A DNA stretch of 11,134 bases from Pseudomonadota bacterium (GCA_023416455.1 JAEZHQ010000167.1:1-11134), one strand, 5' to 3'; positions 1 through 7,097 are shown, counted from the first letter of the stretch. Made by a program: numbers and translations. Notes: generated by a model not told the origin, from the letters alone.

Positions 1-1
1 G

Positions 2-2680
2 TCCGACGTGAACGACGGCGGCGCCATCATCCGGCTGGTCCAGCAGGCCGGCGCTGACAGCTCGGGCATCGAGACGGTCACGCTGGACTCGGTGGGCAAC
101 AACCAGAACTTCCTGAGCTGGATCACCGCGACGAAGCTCGCCACGCTCAACGTCACCGGCACCCAGTCGCTGGTCATCGAGAACGAACTGGATGACACGG
201 TCACTGCGGTCAACGCCGGCGAGCTGAACGGCGGCCTGTCGGCGACCTTCGCCAACGCCACCGCCGATATGACCGTCACCGGCGGCTCCGGCAACGACAG
301 CATCACGCTGAACGCCAACAAAGGTAAGGTCAACGTCGCGCTGGGCACCGGCGACGACACCATCGCCTTCACCGCCGGCGGCTTCACCCTCGACGACACC
401 GTCGCCGGCGGCGAGGGCACCGACACCCTCAGCATCGCCACCGTCGACGCCAGCGCCATCACGGCCGCCCTGGCCAACGTCTCCGGCATCGAGCGGCTGC
501 GCCTGAACACCGGGGCCGGCGGCCAGACCGTCAACGCCACCCACTTCGGCGACATCGCCGAGGTCAACCTGGCCGCCGCCACCAACAAGGCCCTGACCCT
601 GACCCTGGGTGCCGGCACGCGCACCGTCACCGTCGGCAACGCCGCCGGCAACGCCAACCTGACCGGCATGGTGACGATCAGCGACACCGGCACGGGCACC
701 ACCGACGCCCTGACGCTGAGCAACACCAACAGCACCGGCACCACCGACACGTTCAACGGCCAGACCTTGACGGTCAACGGCTTCGAGACCGTCACCGTCA
801 ACACCGGCGCCGCGGTCACCGCCGCGCAGACGCTGGGCACCGTCACCCTCAACGGTGACAGCACCACCGGGGCCAACACCCTGAACCTCTCGGGCGTGAA
901 CAGCCTGTCCTTCGCCGGTATCACCTCCAACTCCTCGGGCCTGCTGACCATCGACGGCTCCGGCCTGACCGGCAACGCGACGCTGACGATCAATGCCGGC
1001 AACCGGCCGACCTTCTCCGGCGGGGTGACCGGCACCGTCAGCATCACCGGCGGCGCCAAGGGCGACATCCTGTACGGCCACGCCACGGCGGCCAACACCA
1101 TCGACGGCGGCGCCGGGGCCGACCTCATCACCGGTGGCACGGGCGCCGACAGTCTGGTCGGCGGCGCCGGCAACGACACCATCACCGGCGGTGGCGGCAA
1201 CGACACCATCCTGGGCGGTGCCGGCGACGACATCATCGACGTCAGCGCGACCGGTACCGGCACGGTGAGCATCGACGGCGGCGCCGGCAACGACATCATC
1301 GCCCTGCGCACCTTCCTGTCCCCGGGCGACACCGTGACCGGCGGCGAGGGCACCGACACCCTGGCGCTGAACGCGGCGGCCACCGCCGGCGCGGCCGGTC
1401 TGGTCTCGGGCTTCGAAGCCCTTTGGATCGACGCGACGTTCAACCAGGACCTGATCCAGTTCACCGCCAACAACACCTTCACCCATCTGCGGGTGGGCGC
1501 CACCAACACCGTGGCCACGTTGCTCAGCAACGTCGGCGCCGGGGTGACCACCCTCACCTCGGAGACCAACGGCAACGTCATCACGCTGACCCGTCTCGTC
1601 GACACCGGGGCCGACACGCTGACCGTCGCCGGCAAGGACACCGTCACCACCGACGAAGGCGCCATCACCATCGCGGCGCTGACGGTCAACGACGAGGAGA
1701 CGCTGAACATCCAGAGCGGGCGGTCCGCCGGTGAAGACCTCACCATCACGGCCCTGAGCGCCTCGGACCTGACCACGCTGAACCTGTCGGGCGCGGCCGA
1801 CGTCAAGATCGTTGCCCCGATCATCGGCGCGACCAAGCTGGCGACGGTGAGCGCCTCGACGGTGCAGGGTGCCGTGACGGTCGACGCCTCGCAGTCGACC
1901 ACCAACATGACCATGACCGGCTCGCTGACCGGCAGCAACCAACTGACCGGCGGCACCGGGGCCGACACCATCACCGGCGGCACGGCGGCCGACACCCTCA
2001 CCGGCGGCAACGGCGCCGACGTGATCGACGGCGGCGCTGGCGACGACGAACTGGCGGGCGGGATCGGGGCCGACACCATCACCGGCGGCCTCGGCGATGA
2101 CACCATCACCGGCGGTGCCGGCAACGACGTGCTGACCGGCGGCGAGGGGGCCGACGTCTTCGTGTTCGACGCGGCGGCCACCAACGGGGTCGACCGGATC
2201 ACCGACTTCGTCGTCGGCACCGACAAGCTCGACGTGGACGCGCTGCTCACCGGCGCCTTTACCCAGCAGGCTCCAGTGACGGCGGCGGGAGGTGGCAACA
2301 GCCTCACCCTTGTTGATCACGGTGTCTATTACCTGACCTTCAACGGCGCGGCGGCGAACCTGACGACCGGCGGCACGGCGACGCTGACCACCGCCGACCT
2401 GACCGCGAGCACCCTGACCGCCCTGGCGGCCTACCTGGACGAGCTCATCGTGACGACCACGGTTGAGGGCGATGATGCCTTGTTCGTGGTCAACTGGACG
2501 GCCGGCGGTTCGACCTCCAGCTATCTCTACCACTTCGTCAGCATCGATGAAGATCCGCTGACCGGCACTCCCGACGTGACGAACACCAACACCAACATCG
2601 AGGCTGCCGAGCTGACCCTGGTCGGCATCATCGAGCGCGGAGCCGACCTGCTGTCCACCGGTTCCGTCGTCACCGCTTAA
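2..2680 (+). CDS. RTX calcium-binding repeat protein, 5'-truncated by window edge (probable type I secreted surface protein)
   Basis: The reading frame is open from the first complete codon at position 2 to TAA at 2678-2680, giving about 893 residues. The GTG at 8 has no ribosome binding site and lies within a continuing frame, so the real start is upstream of the window. Glycine-rich RTX nonapeptides (GGxGxDxUx), which bind Ca2+ in a parallel beta-roll, occur as a single unit at 281-307, five consecutive units at 1106-1240, one more at 1277-1303, and eight consecutive units at 1949-2164. The last block leads into a serralysin-like C-terminal segment (VFVFD...DRITDFVVGTDKLDVD, about 2156-2240). 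Between the blocks lie Thr/Asn/Val-rich beta-strand repeats and GxExL motifs. There is almost no Cys and no membrane segment. The family is typically exported by type I secretion through an uncleaved C-terminal signal; the product ends VVTA. The role is probably surface layer or adhesin, with no enzymatic domain visible. A DUF4214 N-terminus like that of the gene at 7204 is possible but unseen. Confidence 0.88.
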   Translation, partial: SDVNDGGAIIRLVQQAGADSSGIETVTLDSVGNNQNFLSWITATKLATLNVTGTQSLVIENELDDTVTAVNAGELNGGLSATFANATADMTVTGGSGNDSITLNANKGKVNVALGTGDDTIAFTAGGFTLDDTVAGGEGTDTLSIATVDASAITAALANVSGIERLRLNTGAGGQTVNATHFGDIAEVNLAAATNKALTLTLGAGTRTVTVGNAAGNANLTGMVTISDTGTGTTDALTLSNTNSTGTTDTFNGQTLTVNGFETVTVNTGAAVTAAQTLGTVTLNGDSTTGANTLNLSGVNSLSFAGITSNSSGLLTIDGSGLTGNATLTINAGNRPTFSGGVTGTVSITGGAKGDILYGHATAANTIDGGAGADLITGGTGADSLVGGAGNDTITGGGGNDTILGGAGDDIIDVSATGTGTVSIDGGAGNDIIALRTFLSPGDTVTGGEGTDTLALNAAATAGAAGLVSGFEALWIDATFNQDLIQFTANNTFTHLRVGATNTVATLLSNVGAGVTTLTSETNGNVITLTRLVDTGADTLTVAGKDTVTTDEGAITIAALTVNDEETLNIQSGRSAGEDLTITALSASDLTTLNLSGAADVKIVAPIIGATKLATVSASTVQGAVTVDASQSTTNMTMTGSLTGSNQLTGGTGADTITGGTAADTLTGGNGADVIDGGAGDDELAGGIGADTITGGLGDDTITGGAGNDVLTGGEGADVFVFDAAATNGVDRITDFVVGTDKLDVDALLTGAFTQQAPVTAAGGGNSLTLVDHGVYYLTFNGAAANLTTGGTATLTTADLTASTLTALAAYLDELIVTTTVEGDDALFVVNWTAGGSTSSYLYHFVSIDEDPLTGTPDVTNTNTNIEAAELTLVGIIERGADLLSTGSVVTA
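1106..1303 (+). repeat. First RTX nonapeptide block (27-bp coding repeats)
   Basis: Five consecutive 27-bp units (1106-1240) encode GGAGADLIT, GGTGADSLV, GGAGNDTIT, GGGGNDTIL and GGAGDDIID. A separated unit, GGAGNDIIA, follows at 1277-1303. Each unit fits the calcium-binding consensus GGxGxDxUx. Confidence 0.9.
1949..2164 (+). repeat. Second RTX nonapeptide block (eight 27-bp coding repeats)
   Basis: Eight uninterrupted units encode GGTGADTIT, GGTAADTLT, GGNGADVID, GGAGDDELA, GGIGADTIT, GGLGDDTIT, GGAGNDVLT and GGEGADVFV. The second unit has Ala in place of Gly at its fourth position. This is the long C-terminal beta-roll, just before the serralysin-like tail. Confidence 0.9.
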
Positions 2681-2691
2681 GGTCTTCCCGC

Positions 2692-2715
2692 GGCCGGGGG
2701 CGTCCGTCCCCGGCC
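2692..2715 (+). other. GC hairpin in the 3' untranslated region of the first RTX gene
   Basis: GGCCGGGG (2692-2699) pairs perfectly with CCCCGGCC (2708-2715) around an 8-nt loop, 11 bp after the RTX stop codon. No T-tract follows, so this is more likely a 3'-end stabilising or auxiliary hairpin than the terminator. Confidence 0.5.
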
Positions 2716-2721
2716 CAGGGC

Positions 2722-2743
2722 AGCCCGCCTACAGCCCGCCTAC
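2722..2743. repeat. 11-bp tandem duplication
   Basis: AGCCCGCCTAC occurs twice head-to-tail (2722-2732 and 2733-2743) between the two hairpins downstream of the RTX gene. It is a small slippage-type duplication with no evident function. Confidence 0.7.
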
Positions 2744-2745
2744 GC

Positions 2746-2776
2746 CCCCCGGCCCGCAAGGCCGGGGGTTTTTCTT
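2746..2776 (+). terminator. Rho-independent terminator of the first RTX gene
   Basis: CCCCCGGCC (2746-2754) and GGCCGGGGG (2760-2768) form a perfect 9-bp GC stem around the loop CGCAA. The T-rich run TTTTTCTT (2769-2776) follows immediately. It lies 66 bp after the RTX stop codon and closes that transcription unit before the mobile-element island. Confidence 0.9.
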
Positions 2777-2790
2777 GGGGGTCAGCAAGA

Positions 2791-2872
2791 AATCGGGGTC
2801 ACCGAATCGGGGTAGTAGGGAAAATCGGGGAAAATCGGGGTCAGCAAAGGAAAATCGGGTCAAAAATCGGGG
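2791..2872. repeat. Degenerate AATCGGGG short-repeat array
   Basis: The octamer AATCGGGG, often extended to AAATCGGGGTCA, begins at 2791, 2805, 2823, 2833 and 2865, with a variant AATCGGGT at 2853. Spacing is irregular (10-20 bp). The last copy is continuous with the terminal inverted repeat of the transposase element at 2869. The array therefore looks like accumulated fragments of element ends. It contains no gene. Confidence 0.75.
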
Positions 2873-2960
2873 TCAGGTCTTGCAATCCAACAAATCTTTG
2901 CCCCGGTGAGCCGAGCGTGGAGCGGCGGGAGAAAATGCGTGAACCCAGGACCTGATCCAA
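2869..2960 (+). pseudogene. Collapsed remnant of a second transposase element (left end joined to 3' end)
   Basis: Positions 2904-2960 match the 3' end of the intact transposase gene and its downstream sequence (3857-3914) closely, with one single-base gap. The shared core is GGAGAAAATGCG, followed by GAAC and ACCTGA. Positions 2869-2892 carry the element's left end. The catalytic region between these parts is missing, so this is an internally deleted, MITE-like derivative of about 90 bp with no coding capacity. Confidence 0.6.
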
Positions 2961-3017
2961 ATCCCTTTGATACAAATCCTCGTTCAAGGAGAGATAGAGC
3001 CAGGCAAAGTCCATGGA

Positions 3018-3029
3018 AGGTCTTGCAAT
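3018..3029. repeat. Second copy of the element left-end motif
   Basis: AGGTCTTGCAAT here repeats 2875-2886 exactly. It lies 28 bp before the transposase start. It is a candidate true left end of the intact element. The intervening stretch (2961-3017) holds no gene; it contains only a repeated CAAATCC and otherwise unremarkable AT-richer sequence. Confidence 0.6.
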
Positions 3030-3057
3030 TCAAAATTCCTCGTAAGATGCTGTGACC

Positions 3058-3909
3058 ATGGCCAGACCTTTAAGGATAGAATTGGCGGGAGGGGTCTATC
3101 ACGTCACGGCACGCGGTGACGGGCGCGACGACATTTACTTGAGCACTGCCGACCGCTTGGCGTGGCTCGATGTGTTCGGACAGGTGTGCGAACGCTTCCG
3201 TTGGGTCTGCCATGCCTGGTGCCAGATGACCAACCACTATCACATCGTGATCGAGACCCCTGAAGGCCGCCTGTCGCAGGGCATGCGCCAATTGAACGGT
3301 GTCTATACTCAGCACATCAACCGCACTCACCGGCGGATGGGGCATGTGTTCCAGGGGCGCTACAAGGGCATTCTGGTGGAAAAGGAGAGCTACCTGCTGG
3401 AACTGGCCCGCTACGTGGTCCTCAACCCGGTACGCGCGCGCATGGTGAAGGAGGCCGGTCAATGGCCATGGAGTTCTTATGCGGCCATGGTGGGGGCGGC
3501 ACCGGCGGCGCCCTGGCTGGAAACCGACTGGATTCTGGGTCAGTTCGGCCAGAGCCGGGCCGAAGCGGTTCGGTCCTACGTCGACTTCGTCCGCTCCGGG
3601 GCGGGCGCGCCCAGCCTGTGGGAGCAGTTGCGCGGGCAGATGTATCTGGGCAGCGATGCCTTTCTGCAGCGCATGCAGGCCCTGTCGGAGGCTGGCTCGG
3701 CAGAAATCCCGCAGGCCCAGCGCCGCCCTCTGGCGAGGCCGTTGACGCACTACCGGGATTCCATCGCAGATAGCCATGCCGCCATGGCCGCGGCCTACGC
3801 ATCGGGCGACTACACGATGCAGCAGATCGCCGAAGCCTTTGGCGTGCATTACGCTACGGTGAGCCGGACCGTGAAGCGGCAGGAGAAAATGCGCGAACGC
3901 AAGACCTGA
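3058..3909 (+). CDS. REP-associated tyrosine (Y1, HUH) transposase
   Basis: A 283-residue protein starting MARPLRIE, the typical opening of this family. ATG at 3058 is preferred over the in-frame GTG at 3052 because the family begins at this motif; no clear Shine-Dalgarno sequence supports either. The Y1_Tnp domain spans roughly residues 8-125. It contains the metal-binding HUH motif in MTNHYHIVIETP (His60 and His62) and a probable catalytic Tyr83 in GVYTQHIN, followed by GHVFQGRYK and ARYVVLNPVRA. These enzymes cut single-stranded DNA through a 5'-phosphotyrosine and act on hairpin-forming ends. A C-terminal helix-turn-helix (about 254-277, YTMQQIAEAFGVHYATVSRTV) is an accessory DNA-binding part seen in longer members. 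The frame and catalytic residues are intact, so it may be active. Such proteins are sometimes misannotated as toxin-related. It stands alone with no partner gene. Confidence 0.92.
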   Translation: MARPLRIELAGGVYHVTARGDGRDDIYLSTADRLAWLDVFGQVCERFRWVCHAWCQMTNHYHIVIETPEGRLSQGMRQLNGVYTQHINRTHRRMGHVFQGRYKGILVEKESYLLELARYVVLNPVRARMVKEAGQWPWSSYAAMVGAAPAAPWLETDWILGQFGQSRAEAVRSYVDFVRSGAGAPSLWEQLRGQMYLGSDAFLQRMQALSEAGSAEIPQAQRRPLARPLTHYRDSIADSHAAMAAAYASGDYTMQQIAEAFGVHYATVSRTVKRQEKMRERKT

Positions 3910-3911
3910 CC

Positions 3912-3937
3912 CCAACCTCCCCCCCCAACCTCCCCCC
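3912..3937. repeat. 13-bp C-rich tandem duplication
   Basis: CCAACCTCCCCCC occurs twice in perfect tandem (3912-3924 and 3925-3937) directly after the transposase stop codon, within a pyrimidine-rich stretch that continues to about 3950. It overlaps the outer edge of the element's right inverted repeat. Confidence 0.75.
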
Positions 3938-4000
3938 TCGTCCTTCTCCCGCGATGATGGTGCGGGCGGGGCGGCTGTGATACCAACCGCACCGGGAACC

Positions 4001-4023
4001 GGCGGCCCCGGGGCCGGGCCGCC
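4001..4023 (+). other. Strong hairpin upstream of the first glycosyltransferase
   Basis: GGCGGCCC (4001-4008) pairs with GGGCCGCC (4016-4023). The interior also contains the 12-nt palindrome GGCCCCGGGGCC (4004-4015), giving alternative pairings. It ends 26 bp before the start codon at 4050 and has no T-tract. It could shape the leader or limit read-through from the transposon; function is inferred only from position. Confidence 0.4.
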
Positions 4024-4049
4024 CGCCGCCACGCAGCCTGGGTGTGACG

Positions 4050-5741
4050 ATGACGCCGCCGACCTCCGTCGCCTTCCAGTTCGAACCCGACGGCTACGTG
4101 ACGTCCGGCCCGACGCTGATGGGCCGGCAGGCGGCGGGCAACGCCTTCCTGCGGGCGGCGGTGGCCGGCCTCGCCGGGCAGCCGCTGTGGGCCTTCACCC
4201 CGCACCGCTCCTCCGCCGAGGTCTTCGCCCGGCTGGCCAGGGAGCTGGACCCGCGGGCGGATCCCCGCTGGCTGCCCGCCGACCGGCTGGACCGGCTGGC
4301 GCAGGTGGGGACGCTCTACCTGCCCGGCCCGGGGCTGGGGGACGCCGCCCGGCTGCGGCTGCGCGCCGGGGCGGGCGCCTATTCCATCACCGGGGTCACC
4401 CACACCACCGCCTCGCACACCGCCATGGACGCCGTCACCGGCCTGCTCGCCGCCCCGGTGATGCCGTGGGACGCGCTGGTCTGCACCTCCGGCGCGGTGG
4501 CGGGCACGGTCAAGGCGCTGCTGGAGGCGGAAACCGAGGCCCTGCGCTGGCGCTTCGGCCCGGGGCTGCGCTTCACCCTGCCGCAGCTGCCGGTGATCCC
4601 GCTGGGCGTGCACGGCGGGGACTTCGTCTTCTCGCCCGCGGAGCGGGCGGCGGCCCGCGCGGCGCTGGGCATCGCGGAGGACGCGGTGGTGGCGCTGTTC
4701 GTCGGGCGCCTGTCCTTCCACGCCAAGGCCCACCCCCACCCCATGCATCTGGGCTTGCAGGCCGCCGCCGGGCGCACCGGCCGGAGCATCGTCCTCCTGC
4801 AATGCGGCTGGTTCGCCAACCCGGCGATCGAACGGGCCTTCGCCGAGGGGGCGGCGGCCCATTGCCCGTCGGTGCGGGCCCTGTTCACCGACGGCCGGGA
4901 CGCCGAGGCCCGGCGGCGGAGCTGGGCCGCCGCCGACCTCTTCGTCTCCCTGTCCGACAACATCCAGGAGACCTTCGGCCTGACCCCGGTGGAGGCCATG
5001 GCCGCCGGCCTGCCGGTGGTGGTCACCGACTGGGACGGCTACAAGGACACCGTGCGCGACGGGGTGGACGGCTTCCGCATCCCCACCTGGATGCCCCCGC
5101 CCGACCTGGGCGCGCCCTTCGCCCTGGCCTACGAGGCCGGGATGGACACTTACGACCTTTACTGCGGCCTCACCTGCCAGACGGTGTCGGTGGATCTGGG
5201 GGCGCTGGCCGACCGCCTGGGCGCGCTGGCCGCCGACCCGGCGCTGCGGGCGCGGATGGGGCAGGCCGGGCGGGCGCGGGTGCGCGAGCGCTTCGACTGG
5301 GCGGTGGTGTTCCGCCGTTACCAGGAGCTGTGGGGCCAGCTCGCGGCGATCCGCCGGGCGGCCCGCGACGATCCGGGGTGGGGGGAGACCCTGCGCGCCG
5401 CCCCCCGGGCGGCGGCGGGCCGCATGGATCCCTTCCGCGGCTTCGCCCATTACCCCACAGCCCTGATCCAGCCGGGAACGCTGGTCACGGCTCTGCCCGG
5501 CGCCGACCTCGCCCGCTACCGGGGGCTCGCCGCCGACGGGCTCTTCCGCTACGCGGCCAGGCTTTTGCCGGCGCCCGAGCTGGTGGAGGGGCTGCTGCGC
5601 GCGCTGGACGGCGGCAGCCTCGACGCCGCCACCCTGGCGCGGCGCGCCGGGCTGGACCTCGGGGCGGCGGTGCTGGCGGTGTCGGTGCTGGCCAAGATGG
5701 GCCTCCTGTCCCTGTCCGATCCGCCCGCCGGCGCGGCGTGA
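4050..5741 (+). CDS. Family-4 (GT-B) glycosyltransferase with C-terminal extension
   Basis: A 563-residue protein from ATG 4050; an in-frame GTG at 4044 is the alternative and neither has a strong ribosome binding site. The N-terminal Rossmann half has GYVTSGPTLMGRQAAG (15-30), in the acceptor-binding half of the fold. The C-terminal half begins near FVGRLSFHAKAHPHPM (217-232) and carries the GT4 E-x7-E motif in ETFGLTPVE (Glu307 and Glu315), expected to contact the nucleotide-sugar ribose and phosphate. MAAGLPVVVTDWDGYKD then follows, as usual. It would transfer a sugar from an activated donor to an unidentified acceptor in the cytoplasm. No membrane segment is evident. The GT fold should end near residue 430. 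The remaining ~130 residues are unusual and end in a winged-helix-like stretch (about 512-556). It is followed 66 bp later by another glycosyltransferase, probably co-transcribed. Sugar and linkage cannot be told from sequence. Confidence 0.88.
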   Translation: MTPPTSVAFQFEPDGYVTSGPTLMGRQAAGNAFLRAAVAGLAGQPLWAFTPHRSSAEVFARLARELDPRADPRWLPADRLDRLAQVGTLYLPGPGLGDAARLRLRAGAGAYSITGVTHTTASHTAMDAVTGLLAAPVMPWDALVCTSGAVAGTVKALLEAETEALRWRFGPGLRFTLPQLPVIPLGVHGGDFVFSPAERAAARAALGIAEDAVVALFVGRLSFHAKAHPHPMHLGLQAAAGRTGRSIVLLQCGWFANPAIERAFAEGAAAHCPSVRALFTDGRDAEARRRSWAAADLFVSLSDNIQETFGLTPVEAMAAGLPVVVTDWDGYKDTVRDGVDGFRIPTWMPPPDLGAPFALAYEAGMDTYDLYCGLTCQTVSVDLGALADRLGALAADPALRARMGQAGRARVRERFDWAVVFRRYQELWGQLAAIRRAARDDPGWGETLRAAPRAAAGRMDPFRGFAHYPTALIQPGTLVTALPGADLARYRGLAADGLFRYAARLLPAPELVEGLLRALDGGSLDAATLARRAGLDLGAAVLAVSVLAKMGLLSLSDPPAGAA

Positions 5742-5807
5742 TGCGGTTCCGAGAGACGGAGCCGCCCCGTCCCCGCCGTCCCGTCCCGAGCCTTCCGTGA
5801 AGCGACC

Positions 5808-7040
5808 ATGCGCATCCTCTTCGTCCACCAGAACTTCCCCGGCCAGTTCAAGCATCTGGCCCCGGCCCTCGCGGCCCGGCCCGGCCACGAGGTGGTCGCC
5901 CTCACCATGCAGAAGGACCCTCCGGCGGCGTGGCGGGGCGTCCGGCTGGTCGGCTACCGGGCCGGGCGCGGCAGCAGCCCCACCATCCACCCCTGGGTCG
6001 GCGATTTCGAGGCCAAGGCCATCCGCGGCGAGGCGGCCTTCCGCGCCGCGCTCCGCCTCAAGGCCGAAGGCTTCACCCCGGACGCCATCGTCGCGCATCC
6101 CGGCTGGGGGGAGAGCCTGTTCCTGAAGGAGGTCTGGCCCGACGCGCGGCTGGGGATCTACTGCGAGTTCCACTACCACGCCCACGGAGCCGACGTCGGC
6201 TTCGACCCGGAGTTCCCGGCCGCCGATCCGGGCGAGGCCTGCCGCCTGCGGCTGAAGACCGTCAACAACCTGCTGCATTTCGAGCAGGCCGACGCCGGAC
6301 TGTCGCCCACCCACTGGCAGGCCGCCACCTTCCCGGAGCGGTTCCGCGGGAAGATCACCGTGGTGCACGACGGCATCGACACCGACGCCGTCGTCCCCGA
6401 CCCACGGGTGGACCTGACGCTGAACGGCACGCTGCGCCTCACCCGCGACGACGAGATCGTCACCTTCGTGAACCGCAACCTGGAGCCCTACCGGGGCTAT
6501 CATATCTTCATGCGGGCCCTGCCGGCGCTCCTCCGGGCGCGGCCCCGGGCGCGGGTGCTGATCGTCGGCGGCGACGCCGTCAGCTACGGCGCCCGGCCGC
6601 CCCAGGGGCGGAGCTGGAAGGAGATCTTCCTCGACGAGGTCAAGGACCGCCTGGACCCGGGCCGGGTGCACTTCCTCGGCAACCTGCCCTACGAGCACTT
6701 CATCCCGCTCCTCCAGCTCTCCACGGTCCACGTCTACCTGACCTACCCCTTCGTCCTGTCCTGGAGCCTGCTGGAGGCGATGAGCGCCGGCTGCGCCATC
6801 GTGGCCAGCGACACCCGGCCGCTCCACGAGGCCATCGCCCACGGCGAGACCGGCCGGCTGGTGGACTTCTTCGACGCCGGGCGCCTGGCGGAGGAGGTCG
6901 CCGCGCTGCTGGACGACCCCGGGGAGCGCGCCCGGCTCGGGCAGGCGGCGCGCCGGGCGGCGCGCGAGCGCTACGACCTCAGGACCGTGTGCCTGCCGCG
7001 GCAGATGGCCTGGGTGGAGGGGCTGCCGTCGGCCGGCTGA
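5808..7040 (+). CDS. Family-4 glycosyltransferase (Glyco_trans_4_3 N-terminal type)
   Basis: A 410-residue protein, a normal length for the family. ATG 5808 is preceded by GAAG (5799-5802) as a weak ribosome binding site. MRILFVHQNFPGQFKHLAPALA (1-22) is the hallmark of the N-terminal domain known as Glyco_trans_4_3. The donor-binding half shows VVHDGID (185-191), NRNLEPYRGY (222-231) with the Arg-Gly pair of GT4 enzymes, and FVLSWSLLEAMSAG around 315-328. In this last motif the first Glu of the standard E-x7-E is Phe315 while Glu323 is kept, which I recall as common in this subfamily. HGETGRLVDFFD follows. It is predicted to be a cytosolic GT-B sugar transferase working in the same pathway as the gene at 4050; the two differ in sequence and so probably add different sugars or use different acceptors. 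Donor unknown. Confidence 0.92.
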   Translation: MRILFVHQNFPGQFKHLAPALAARPGHEVVALTMQKDPPAAWRGVRLVGYRAGRGSSPTIHPWVGDFEAKAIRGEAAFRAALRLKAEGFTPDAIVAHPGWGESLFLKEVWPDARLGIYCEFHYHAHGADVGFDPEFPAADPGEACRLRLKTVNNLLHFEQADAGLSPTHWQAATFPERFRGKITVVHDGIDTDAVVPDPRVDLTLNGTLRLTRDDEIVTFVNRNLEPYRGYHIFMRALPALLRARPRARVLIVGGDAVSYGARPPQGRSWKEIFLDEVKDRLDPGRVHFLGNLPYEHFIPLLQLSTVHVYLTYPFVLSWSLLEAMSAGCAIVASDTRPLHEAIAHGETGRLVDFFDAGRLAEEVAALLDDPGERARLGQAARRAARERYDLRTVCLPRQMAWVEGLPSAG

Positions 7041-7055
7041 TCCGTTTCGCAGGAG

Positions 7056-7072
7056 CCCGCCCCGCAGGCGGG
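7056..7072 (+). other. Hairpin after the second glycosyltransferase
   Basis: CCCGCC (7056-7061) pairs with GGCGGG (7067-7072) around a 5-nt loop, 15 bp after the stop codon. There is no T-tract, so termination here would be weak; it may act as a 3'-end protector or partial terminator. Confidence 0.35.
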
Positions 7073-7097
7073 GGCCGGCGAGGGCGCGTCGTCATGG

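Larger units (their letters stand above)
2869..3913 (+). mobile_element. REP-associated/IS200-like transposase element bounded by a 15-bp inverted repeat
   Basis: GGGGTCAGGTCTTGC at 2869-2883 is the exact reverse complement of GCAAGACCTGACCCC at 3899-3913. These repeats enclose one intact transposase gene (3058-3909); the right copy overlaps its stop codon. The segment is visibly less GC-rich on its left side than the neighbouring genes, consistent with foreign origin. Its internal left end is ambiguous: AGGTCTTGCAAT occurs at 2875-2886 and again at 3018-3029. The intact copy may therefore begin near 3016, with 2869-2960 a separate collapsed copy. Y1 transposases of this type do not usually make target-site duplications, and none is evident. 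Confidence 0.65.

Noticed and set aside
8..10. GTG as the start of the first RTX protein
   Set aside because: The frame is open up to the window edge, there is no ribosome binding site, and RTX proteins of this type have an N-terminal region absent here.
2791..2872. CRISPR-like array
   Set aside because: The repeated unit is only 8-12 bp, the spacing is irregular and too short for spacers, and no cas gene is present.
2961..3057. A sigma-70 type promoter for the transposase in the AT-richer stretch
   Set aside because: Some TTGATA-like hexamers occur, but no pair with proper spacing and context is convincing.
3058..3909. RelE-type toxin annotation for the transposase
   Set aside because: The HYH motif, downstream Tyr and overall layout identify a Y1 transposase; no antitoxin partner is present.
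3977..5800. A 607-residue alternative + strand frame over the first glycosyltransferase
   Set aside because: Frame shadow rich in Arg, Pro and Gly; the 4050 frame carries the GT4 motifs.
3849..6842. A 997-residue open frame on the minus strand over the glycosyltransferases
   Set aside because: Same cause: Arg/Pro/Gly/Gln-rich with no domain, while the + strand frames carry clear glycosyltransferase motifs.
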